Below the pieces are notes generated by a model. The model saw only the letters and a program-made list of their open reading frames with translations. It was not told the DNA's origin and searched no databases. A stretch of 64,000 bases of DNA from Paraburkholderia phenoliruptrix (GTDB lineage: Bacteria > Pseudomonadota > Gammaproteobacteria > Burkholderiales > Burkholderiaceae): assembly GCF_019511605.1 (NCBI RefSeq), contig NZ_JAEUAV010000023.1, forward strand, positions 1 to 64,000. The letters are read 5' to 3'. This document shows, one piece after another, positions 1-6,831 of the stretch. A program made the translations under genes and the position numbers. Position 1 is the first letter of the stretch; each line of letters opens with the position of its first letter.

Positions 1-281
1 GGGAGGGGATGGCACCCGGCACCGTGAACCGCGAACCGCGAACCTGCCCCCGGCACCGTCCGCTTCGCTTCGCTGCATATTGCTGCGCACTGTCCCTAAC
101 CGTCGCGCGACGCCGCGCTTACAGTCGAACGTGCCCCGAGATGAGTGCCCTCACATGCGCGCCTATTGCGTCCTACGAGCGCACTCATTAACGCCCGCCG
201 CGCACCGCTTTTGATTGCGTCGATGGGGATGATCGTCATATCCCGTGCGGGCGGTGTTGCGTCGCTCAACAAGGAGTCGTC
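1..281. other. Left-edge non-coding stretch
   Basis: No convincing gene is seen before the ATG at 282. There is a short repeat of gaaccgc near 27-44. I looked for a TTCG-N16-TTCG box for the downstream gene and did not find one; TTCG occurs at 64-67 and 69-72 without a partner at the right distance. Confidence 0.5.
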
Positions 282-1097
282 ATGACGTATAGCGCATTTT
301 CCACGCTGTCATACCCGGCTGGTGGCAACATGGGCGCAGCCGACCCGTCGTCGCAATTCACGCGCTCGATTGTTGCGCAGCCGAACGCGTGGACAAACGC
401 CGGCACGGGCACCGCTTTCGACAGCGGCAATAGCGCGGGCTGGAATTCGTCAGACGGCTTTGGCGACAACGCGCTCGAGCAACTCTTCCTGCAATTCCTG
501 CTAAGCATCACCAGTCCGTCGCAGGAATCGTCGGGCATGCCGATGCCCTCCATGCCATCGCTTCCCAGCAGCGGCGGTGGCGTCGCACAGGCGAGCTACC
601 GCCGCTCGTCCGGCACGGGCTCGGTCAGCTCGGGCGGCGCCGTGGAGCGGGGCGATCCCAATGTGCGGCCGGCCGGTTCGGGCAATGCGGCGGGCGTCGC
701 GCAGACCCAGTTGCACAAGTCCGCGGCGAGCATCATGGCTGACCAGGGCGTGCCGATGGACAAGGGCGTCGATACCACGGTGTGCTGCGCGAACTTCGCA
801 TCCGCGTGCCTGGTCAAGTCGGGGAAGATCTCCGAGTCGCAGCACACGAACCTCGTCTCGACACTGCACAGCGAATTGAAGGGCGACGGCTGGCGCACCG
901 TGAGCCGCAGCGAAGCCAAACCTGGCGATATCTGCATTGTGGGCGCCGACGAGCATGTCGAGATCGTCGCAAGCAACGAAAACGGCCGCATTACGCTGAT
1001 CGGTTCGAACAACACGCAAGGCGGCAGCGGCCCACAGGTCGTGTCGTACGACACGTACACCGGCAACCGCGGCGATGTGACGTTCCTGTCGGAGTGA
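282..1097 (+). CDS. Candidate T3-secreted CHAP/NlpC-like peptidoglycan hydrolase
   Basis: 271 residues, started by an AAGGAG ribosome site 6 bases before ATG. The N-terminal 130 residues are Ser/Gly/Asn-rich with no signal peptide. They include a short amphipathic helix (about 63-76) and a Met-Pro-Ser linker (about 83-95) that recurs in the lysozyme-like protein at 8373-9119. The C-terminal part (about 140-271) looks like a papain-fold peptidase or amidase: a Cys pair at 168/169 before a helix, His215 in a DEHVEIV strand and Asn232/233 in IGSNN could form a Cys-His-Asn site. Such domains cut peptidoglycan peptides, which suits wall passage of a type III apparatus. Its place in the hrp island supports that; the family assignment is by eye and no hrp box was found upstream. 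Confidence 0.72.
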   Translation: MTYSAFSTLSYPAGGNMGAADPSSQFTRSIVAQPNAWTNAGTGTAFDSGNSAGWNSSDGFGDNALEQLFLQFLLSITSPSQESSGMPMPSMPSLPSSGGGVAQASYRRSSGTGSVSSGGAVERGDPNVRPAGSGNAAGVAQTQLHKSAASIMADQGVPMDKGVDTTVCCANFASACLVKSGKISESQHTNLVSTLHSELKGDGWRTVSRSEAKPGDICIVGADEHVEIVASNENGRITLIGSNNTQGGSGPQVVSYDTYTGNRGDVTFLSE

Positions 1098-1230
1098 GGG
1101 TGATGAGCGATGCGTGGGCATCGCTCACTGCGTGATTGAATGCGCCGTCGCGCGCGGCCGGGCGGCGGCGGGAGACACAACGACGGCCGGGCGCATGCGC
1201 AACAGACAACGACGCCAGAACGGTGACACA

Positions 1231-1272
1231 ACAACGCCACCCCAACAACGCCACCCCAACAACGCCACCCCA
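1231..1272. repeat. 14-bp tandem repeat, three copies
   Basis: The unit acaacgccacccca occurs three times without mismatch at 1231, 1245 and 1259, in the convergent gap between the hydrolase (stop at 1097) and the P450 (stop at 1280). Confidence 0.9.
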
Positions 1273-1279
1273 GACACCA

Positions 1280-2503
1280 CTACCGCTCCACGATCAACCT
1301 GTCATACCCATGAAACGAGCCATGCTGCTGCCGCGGCTGCCAGCCTGGCGCGAGTCGCAGCTCAGGCATGCGCCGCAATAGCGCACGCAGCAGCGACTCC
1401 AGTTGCATACGCGCAAGCGCGACGCCCATGCAGCTGTGCGGGCCCGCGCCGAAAGTCAGCGCACGGGCGGCTTCACGCTCGAAGCGAATTTCATCGGGCG
1501 CGGCAAATACCGTAGGGTCGCGATTGGCGGCACCGATGAGCGGCATCACGCTCTCGCCGCGACGAATCCGGCAGCCGTCGATCTCGACGTCGTCCCATGC
1601 GTAGCGAAACACGGACTGCACTGCGGGATCGTACCGATACAGCTCGCGCACCGCTTGCGAAACGAGTGAGGTGTCGTCCACGAGCGCCTGCCAGGCGTGC
1701 GGCGCGCGCAGCAGCGCGGCGATGCTGTTGCCGATGGACAGCAAGGTGGTGCCGTATCCGGCAATGAACAGGAACAGAACGTTGACAAGCATTTCGCGCC
1801 GGCCGATTCCGCCTTCCTGTTCGAGCCGCAGGAAGCGCGAGGCTGCTTGATCTGGGGCGGCGTCGGGGTCGACTTCGCGCAGGAACGCGTCGACGTTGCC
1901 GATGAAAGTCTCGGTCTGCACGGCCGCGAGCGTGCGTTCCTCGGCGGACATCGGCGCGCCGCTGATGAGTTGCCACGCGCCCGTCGACGCTTGCAGATAG
2001 CTCGCGCCGTGTGCATCGGGAAAGCCAAGCAGGCGGCAGATCGTGCGCACCGGCAACACACTCGCGATATGCGCGACCAGATCGAAGCGCGGCAGGGCTT
2101 CGCATTGATCGAGCAGACGCGCGACTTCACCGTCGATAAACGCTTGCAGCGATAGCAGCGCCTTGCGCGAAAACAGCGGCGCGAGAAGGCGCCGAAGCCG
2201 CTCGTGCGCTTCGCCGGTCTCGAACACGACCATGTTCGTGTAACCGAGCGGGTCGTCGAGCGGTTGCGCGCCGGGCGGCGGCCGTGCCGAAAAACGCGCG
2301 TCGTCGAGAATACGCGTCACCAGCGCGTGCGACGACGCGAGCCAGACTCCGCTCGCGTCGCGCCACAGTGGCCGTTGCGCGCGCAACCATTCGTAGAGCG
2401 GGTAGGGATCGCCCGAACCGGTGCCGATAATGGACGGCAGCACGCTGTGCGAGCCCGGGTCCGCGATCGCGCAGGTCATCTGGCAGGTCATCTGGCAGGT
2501 CAT
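1280..2503 (-). CDS. Cytochrome P450
   Basis: About 407 residues from the ATG at 2503. All P450 signatures are present: I-helix AGYGTT (about 248-253), ExxR as ELYR (287-290), and the heme loop FGAGPHSCMG with ligand Cys358. It has no membrane anchor, as usual for bacterial class I enzymes, so it should be cytosolic and need ferredoxin partners not seen here. Substrate is unknown. The start is ambiguous: in-frame ATGs lie at 2530, 2503, 2491 and 2479, the last three inside a 12-bp tandem repeat, and a TTG at 2563 would overlap the upstream gene. I chose 2503 because GAAGAA lies just upstream. The gene follows the harpin-like gene closely enough to share its HrpB-type promoter at 3242-3300. 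Confidence 0.93.
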   Translation of the reverse strand: MTCQMTCQMTCAIADPGSHSVLPSIIGTGSGDPYPLYEWLRAQRPLWRDASGVWLASSHALVTRILDDARFSARPPPGAQPLDDPLGYTNMVVFETGEAHERLRRLLAPLFSRKALLSLQAFIDGEVARLLDQCEALPRFDLVAHIASVLPVRTICRLLGFPDAHGASYLQASTGAWQLISGAPMSAEERTLAAVQTETFIGNVDAFLREVDPDAAPDQAASRFLRLEQEGGIGRREMLVNVLFLFIAGYGTTLLSIGNSIAALLRAPHAWQALVDDTSLVSQAVRELYRYDPAVQSVFRYAWDDVEIDGCRIRRGESVMPLIGAANRDPTVFAAPDEIRFEREAARALTFGAGPHSCMGVALARMQLESLLRALLRRMPELRLAPGWQPRQQHGSFHGYDRLIVER

Positions 2504-2510
2504 GGCAGGT
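2471..2510. repeat. 12-bp tandem repeat at the P450 start
   Basis: The unit gcaggtcatctg occurs at 2471 and 2483 with a third slightly diverged copy at 2495. On the minus strand each copy encodes Met-Thr-Cys-Gln, so it gives three equally spaced in-frame ATG codons. Confidence 0.9.
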
Positions 2511-2552
2511 TCTTCGGCGCACAACGGCATGCCCGCACCGGCAACCGGCGGC

Positions 2553-3161
2553 TCAGACAGCAAGACCGTAGTTGCCCGGCGACTGGACTGGTTGCTCGAC
2601 GGTCAACGGCTGCACGCGGTTGTTCGGCGTGCCGTTCAGGTTCAGGTCGCCCGCGCCGATGTTCACCTGGTCCGCCGCGAACTTGTACGTGCCGTCGCTC
2701 TGTTTCTCGCCTGTGACGAGGCTACCGCTCATGATCAGGTCGAAAGGCGAGCGGCCGTTGGTCATCAGTTCGTTGACTTCTTTCTTGCCGTCGGCCGTGA
2801 AGCTGACGCTGCCGTCCGCGCCGATGGTGCCGACCGATTTGCCGGACTTGTCGTACAGATTGCCCGACGGATCTTCGAGCAGGCTTACTTCGCCGCCGGA
2901 GCGCGTCGACAGTTTGACCGAACGCAGCGGTGGGTTGCCGTTGGCAGGCATGCCGGGATATTGGCCCGTCGAACCGGGAAACTGGCCGCCGGCATTCTGA
3001 CTGCCGCCCGGATACTGGCCGCCTGAGATGCCGAGGTCGTTGAGCAACTGCTGGATATCGGCGTCGATCTGTGCCTGATTCGCGCCGCCATACGACTGCC
3101 CGCCGGGGTACTGGAAAGTCGGGCTCTGAAAGTACGCGGAGTTCACGTTATTGGTGGTCAT
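2553..3161 (-). CDS. Glycine-rich harpin-like protein, candidate T3-secreted
   Basis: 202 residues, ATG preceded by AGAGGA. No signal peptide, cysteine-free, rich in Gly, Gln, Asn and Ser. Residues 29-44 form a short amphipathic helix (IDADIQQLLNDLG) followed by Gly-rich repeats of the type QYPGG/QFPGS/QYPGM (about 48-71). The rest is a soluble beta-like region with DGSVSF and GTYKF motifs. Small, Gly-rich, Cys-free, helix-bearing proteins in hrp clusters are typical of harpins and translocon helpers; I do not recognise the exact family. An exact hrpII/PIP box with a -10 element lies 80-140 bp upstream. The P450 follows directly and probably shares the transcript. Confidence 0.75.
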   Translation of the reverse strand: MTTNNVNSAYFQSPTFQYPGGQSYGGANQAQIDADIQQLLNDLGISGGQYPGGSQNAGGQFPGSTGQYPGMPANGNPPLRSVKLSTRSGGEVSLLEDPSGNLYDKSGKSVGTIGADGSVSFTADGKKEVNELMTNGRSPFDLIMSGSLVTGEKQSDGTYKFAADQVNIGAGDLNLNGTPNNRVQPLTVEQPVQSPGNYGLAV

Positions 3162-3241
3162 GGTTCCTCTCTCAAGGTTGATTCATGCGGATAACGAAGA
3201 CTGATGAGGTCGCCAGATCGCGCCGACTTCAACACAGACAG

Positions 3242-3300
3242 ACTATGGAAAGCGCACGGGCCTGCGCGAGCGAATGCGAAGCAGGGAGTGGGCGTGCGAA
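3242..3300 (-). promoter_or_regulatory. hrpII/PIP box and -10 for harpin-like/P450 genes
   Basis: On the minus strand TTCG (3297-3300), 16 bases, TTCG (3277-3280) also fits TTCGB-N15-TTCGB. A CATAGT element at 3242-3247 fits the YANNNT -10 and lies 29 bases downstream of the box, close to the 30-32 expected from Xanthomonas/Ralstonia hrp promoters. The predicted leader to the ATG at 3161 is about 75 bases. HrpB/HrpX-type activators bind this box. Confidence 0.82.
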
Positions 3301-3369
3301 ACCCGCGTGCAAAACGTGCGTGCAAAACGTGCGTGCAAATCCCGCGTGCGAGAGCAGCGTGCGCCCTGC
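3292..3369. repeat. 13-bp tandem repeat, six copies
   Basis: GCGTGC occurs at 3292, 3305, 3318, 3331, 3344 and 3357, exactly 13 bp apart. The middle copies are gcgtgcaaaacgt; the outer copies diverge in the last seven bases. The first copy overlaps the distal half of the minus-strand hrp box. Confidence 0.93.
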
Positions 3370-3415
3370 ACCCGCACAACGCCGCCAGCAACTCCAGCGC
3401 CCATCGCGCGCATGC

Positions 3416-3476
3416 TTCGCGACCGCGCTCCATGCTTCGTGTGTGCGCGATGCCGGCGCGCGACGAGTCCGACAAT
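3416..3476 (+). promoter_or_regulatory. hrpII/PIP box and -10 for hrpB1
   Basis: TTCG (3416-3419), 16 bases, TTCG (3436-3439); it also fits TTCGC-N15-TTCGT. GACAAT at 3471-3476 lies 31 bases downstream and differs from YANNNT only at the first base. The predicted start of transcription near 3483 leaves a leader of about 37 bases. Confidence 0.82.
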
Positions 3477-3519
3477 GCAGAGTGTCGCCTCTCGCCATCG
3501 TTGGCCCTGGTACGTGCAC

Positions 3520-3990
3520 ATGAAAAACGATCAATGCAGTTTCGCGGTGCTGGGTGTGCTGCTGACGATTTTCTCCGTAGGACTACGGATCGGCGCGCAT
3601 GCCGATCTGGAGGAACTGCTGCTCGTGTTGCGTCAGCTTCATCCGAATCCGGCGGTCGTCGACATCTGCGAGGTGAGGCTGCTCGTGAATTCGCGGCGCT
3701 GGATCGACGCGTTGCGTCTATTGCGACAGATCGACGAGCAGGGCTACGGTTCGCCCGTCGTCACCGCGTTGCAGAGCTGGTGCCTGTACATGCTCGCGGA
3801 TCGCGACTGGCGACGCTGCGCGGCGGCCGTCTTGCATAGCGGCGATCCGACCGCGCTCGCGATCGTCGCGAAGTTTCTGGGCATAGGCGGGGAGCCGAGT
3901 GCCGCGCGCATTGCCGCGGTATTGGCCAGCGAATCGGGCAATCTGCTGGGCAACACGCTCGGCAACGAACTGGGCAGCGAATACAGGTGA
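3520..3990 (+). CDS. hrpB1: HrpB1/HrpK-family type III secretion protein
   Basis: 156 residues from the ATG at 3520, chosen because it lies just after the predicted hrp promoter and the family is about 150 residues long. The protein is an all-helical TPR-like repeat: a helix LEELLLVLRQLHP, then AVVDICEVRLLVNSRRWIDALRLLRQ, then ALQSWCLYMLADRDWRRCA, the pattern of the HrpB1/HrpK family found in Ralstonia and Xanthomonas hrp clusters, where it is needed for pathogenicity but has no settled biochemical role. The C-terminus (GNLLGNTLGNELG) is repetitive and leads straight into a 12-bp DNA repeat after the stop. The rest of the secretion apparatus is presumably left of this window. Confidence 0.85.
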   Translation: MKNDQCSFAVLGVLLTIFSVGLRIGAHADLEELLLVLRQLHPNPAVVDICEVRLLVNSRRWIDALRLLRQIDEQGYGSPVVTALQSWCLYMLADRDWRRCAAAVLHSGDPTALAIVAKFLGIGGEPSAARIAAVLASESGNLLGNTLGNELGSEYR

Positions 3991-3991
3991 A

Positions 3992-4038
3992 AACGCAGGT
4001 GACAACGCAGGTGCCAACGCAGGTAACAACGTTGTTAC
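3992..4038. repeat. 12-bp repeat ending in a 16-bp palindrome
   Basis: aacgcaggt recurs at 3992, 4004 and 4016 with a 12-bp period, and the array runs into the perfect palindrome gtaacaacgttgttac (4023-4038). It lies between the HrpB1 stop and the convergent regulator. There is no T run, so a terminator role is uncertain. Confidence 0.85.
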
Positions 4039-4088
4039 TCGATTTGCTCCGGGCGAGCGGCGCCGAGGGGCCCGCGAGAGCCGCGCGT

Positions 4089-6365
4089 TCAGCGCGCCGC
4101 AGCGCCGTTGCGCGCCTGAGAGGCTCTGACGATGCGGTCATAGCGGGTCTGCAATTCGGCCGCGCGCCGTGCATCGCCCGCCTCGCTGCAGCACACGATG
4201 AGGCCGGTCAGCGCGCGCTCGCGAAACGCGCTGTCGGCACACGCGTTGGCGAGTTCGTAGACGGTTTCCCACGCGGCGATGGCCTGCGCGACAGGCGCGT
4301 GAACGAGCGGCAGCGCGCTTGCGAGAATCGCATGAAGGCGCATCTCGTCGCGACGTCGAGGCGTCGCGACGGCCTGCACGCCGGCAAGCACGGCACGGCC
4401 GCGCTGCAGATACTCGCGCTCCAGCGAAAGCCGCGCCCACAGCCACGCCGAGCATTCGAGCAGCGCGATTGCCGTGTCAAAGCGCCCGCATTCGACGCAC
4501 CATTGAAGCGCTGCGCGCAAGTCCTCGAGATCGCTCATGTCGAGCGCGTCGATATGCGCGCGCTCGCCGCGTTTGCGGTGCGCGTTCAGGCGCACGGGCA
4601 GGCCGACCGCGAGCGCATGCGCGGTGCGGTCGAGTTCGCCGGCGTCACGCAGCATGTCGCGCGCGAGATGGCGGATGGGCCGCCGGATGTGCAGCATCCA
4701 CTGACCGCTGCTGTCCAGTTCTTCGACGAGGCCCGCTTCGGTCAATGCGTCGAGCGAGGCGTCCGCGAGCGCGTCGCCTCGAATCGCCTCGCTCATGGCG
4801 TTGTGTGTGTCGCTCGGCGTGTCGCCGGACCACTGGCCGCTCGCGGGTGGATCGCATGCGGTGAGCAGACCGATGGCCGCACAGCGCGGGAATTCGCCTG
4901 CGAACATGGCGAGCCGCAGAAGGTGCAGGCGCGCCCGTCGGTCGAGCCGCGCGACGTGCAGATCGAAGGCGAGCGCAATGGGTGCCGAGCGCGGATGCGC
5001 AACCCCCGGGGTTTCAATGCGCGGTCCGATGAGCGCTTCGAGACACTGCGCGTAGCGGCTCATGGCGGCTTCGAGCGGCTCTCCAGCGCGCAGGTCGTGG
5101 TCGATCGTCGCGGCGGCCAGTTCCAGGGCGAGCGGCACGCCGGCAAGCAGTTGCGTGATCGACACGGCTGCGTCTATCGCGGCTTGCGGCATCGTGCCGC
5201 CGTCGAGCGCCGCGAGCGGCGCGTTACCGCTCAGGGGGCGCGGCGACGCAGGTGCTGCCATGCGTTGCCGGTCGCGACGCGCGGACAGAATCGAGAGCCG
5301 TGCGAAGAGCAGGCGCAGCGCGTCGTATTCCGGTGCGAGCGTCGCGTTGACCTGGGGCTGTTCCGGAGTGCGCAGCGGACCGAGCGTGACCACTTCCTCG
5401 TTGCGCAAGCCGAGCGGCGCGCTCGCGGTGACAATGGCACGTACGTTCGGTCCGGCAGTCAGCACTGCGTCGATAATTTCCGCTGCGAGCGCGCGGTTTC
5501 GCGCGTGCTCATGCCTGCCATCGTTGCACGCGTTGCAATCGATCACGAGCAGCACGTCGCGCTCGCGCGAGCCGTCGAGCAAACGGGCAAGCGGAGTCTG
5601 CGCGGCACCCGCCGGCACGTTCAGTGCGAGCGCGAGGGCACTGGCGAAAGCTTCCTCCGACGCGAGCGGGGATAAGGCGACGGGCACCGCGCCGTCACGA
5701 AAGCGCGCGGCGAGGCGCCGCGCCGCTTCGTGCGCGAGGCGCGCCTTGCCTGTACCGGTTGCGCCGACGAGCGTAATGAGCCGCGCGATGGACATGAGGC
5801 CTAGCACCTCGGAAAGCTCCGCATGCCGGCCGATGAACGGCGTGAATTGCTGCGGCGTGCGCGCAGTGCCCCCTGAAACGCCGCCTGAAGCGCCGCCTGC
5901 AAAAGCCGGCTGCGCTGCACGCGGCGCGCCCGCGCCGGCCGGTTCGCCCGGCAACCGTGAGCCTGGCCGTGGCGCCGCTGCCGCGGTGGTTGTGGCGGCC
6001 GCGGCCGCTGCTGTGACGGGTTCCTGCGCGTGAGCCAGACTATTGGTATGAACCTCGGCGGCAAAGCGATAGCCGAAGCCCGGCACGGTGACGATCAGAT
6101 CGCGGTCGTCGCCGAGCGCGCGCCGCAGCGCCGAAATCTGCACCTGAACCGTATTGACGTCGACATTCAGGTCAGGCCAGCCGCGGCGGCCGAGTTCGGC
6201 CTGCGCGACAGGTCGGCCGCGCGCTTCGACCAGCGCGATCAGCAGCTCGAGTGCGCGCGCACCGAGTTCGACCTCGAGGCCGTCCGCCACGAGCCGCGGC
6301 GGCTCCTGAGACAGCGTGAAGCGACTGAACGCTATGACCGTTTCGTTCGGTCGTAATGACGGCAT
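4089..6365 (-). CDS. Winged-helix regulator with degenerate NTPase domain
   Basis: 758 residues, ATG preceded by CTGGAG. Residues 1-105 are an OmpR/PhoB-type winged helix (ELGRRGWPDLNVDVNTVQVQISALRRAL... GFGYRF). An Ala/Pro/Gly-rich linker (about 105-165) leads to an NTPase domain (about 175-480) and a helical TPR-like C-terminus, the layout of the predicted-ATPase/winged-helix regulators (COG3903 type). The P-loop reads GATGTGKA (201-208): the Ser/Thr after the invariant Lys is Ala, which may weaken Mg2+ binding and hydrolysis. It is divergent from hrpB and convergent with hrpB1, so a role in hrp control is plausible. The ligand is unknown. Confidence 0.88.
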   Translation of the reverse strand: MPSLRPNETVIAFSRFTLSQEPPRLVADGLEVELGARALELLIALVEARGRPVAQAELGRRGWPDLNVDVNTVQVQISALRRALGDDRDLIVTVPGFGYRFAAEVHTNSLAHAQEPVTAAAAAATTTAAAAPRPGSRLPGEPAGAGAPRAAQPAFAGGASGGVSGGTARTPQQFTPFIGRHAELSEVLGLMSIARLITLVGATGTGKARLAHEAARRLAARFRDGAVPVALSPLASEEAFASALALALNVPAGAAQTPLARLLDGSRERDVLLVIDCNACNDGRHEHARNRALAAEIIDAVLTAGPNVRAIVTASAPLGLRNEEVVTLGPLRTPEQPQVNATLAPEYDALRLLFARLSILSARRDRQRMAAPASPRPLSGNAPLAALDGGTMPQAAIDAAVSITQLLAGVPLALELAAATIDHDLRAGEPLEAAMSRYAQCLEALIGPRIETPGVAHPRSAPIALAFDLHVARLDRRARLHLLRLAMFAGEFPRCAAIGLLTACDPPASGQWSGDTPSDTHNAMSEAIRGDALADASLDALTEAGLVEELDSSGQWMLHIRRPIRHLARDMLRDAGELDRTAHALAVGLPVRLNAHRKRGERAHIDALDMSDLEDLRAALQWCVECGRFDTAIALLECSAWLWARLSLEREYLQRGRAVLAGVQAVATPRRRDEMRLHAILASALPLVHAPVAQAIAAWETVYELANACADSAFRERALTGLIVCCSEAGDARRAAELQTRYDRIVRASQARNGAAAR

Positions 6366-6831
6366 TGTGGATCTCCAGCGGAATCGGCAAGCCCAACGCT
6401 TCTGGGCGGTGCCGCGTGCGGCGGATCAAATGCTCACCGGCGATCGTCGTCGGGGCGGCGTGCGCAGCTGCGCGCTCGCGGCGCCCGCATGCTGCGGGTA
6501 ACCGCGCTCAACAGTTTCGCCGGGCGATGGATTCGTCAGCTTATTGCGAGTTGCATGGTTCGGCAATAGGGTGCAGCGCGCGGGTCTACGAACAACCGGG
6601 TGTTTCGCGCGAAGCGCTGACAACGCTTGCAGTTCCCTCCGACATGTGTTGCGCCGTGCGAATCTCAACAGTTCTCAAATCGCCCTCAACGCTCAGATTT
6701 GTTGAAGATGTGCGCCGCATATCTGCATAGATTAGGGGATGCGCACGATGGTGGCATACGCAACCATCGGTTTGCAGCAGGCGTGCGCCCCGTAGCCGTG
6801 GGCCGCGCGCGCATCGACGAGGAGTAGCGCA
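6366..6831. promoter_or_regulatory. Divergent region between regulator and hrpB
   Basis: 466 bp without a convincing gene. TTCG occurs at 6516, 6532, 6559 and 6604 but no pair has a 16-base spacing, in line with hrpB being controlled by something other than itself (HrpG in Ralstonia). A GAGGAG ribosome site lies just before the hrpB ATG. I could not assign promoters. Confidence 0.5.

Larger units (their letters stand above)
3162..3519. promoter_or_regulatory. Divergent hrp intergenic region
   Basis: This 358-bp gap separates the divergent harpin-like and HrpB1-like genes. It holds two TTCG-N16-TTCG boxes pointing outwards (3277-3300 for the minus gene, 3416-3439 for the plus gene) and, between them, six exact 13-bp-spaced GCGTGC repeats. 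Confidence 0.8.

Noticed and set aside
3292..3369. CRISPR-like array
   Set aside because: The units are only 13 bp with no unique spacers; it is a simple tandem repeat.
4023..4038. Palindrome as an intrinsic terminator of hrpB1
   Set aside because: The stem is AT-rich and no T run follows, so termination there is not supported.
3987..5675. 562-codon plus-strand frame opposite the winged-helix regulator
   Set aside because: Arg/Ala-rich sequence without domains; it is the reverse-strand shadow of a clear regulator gene.
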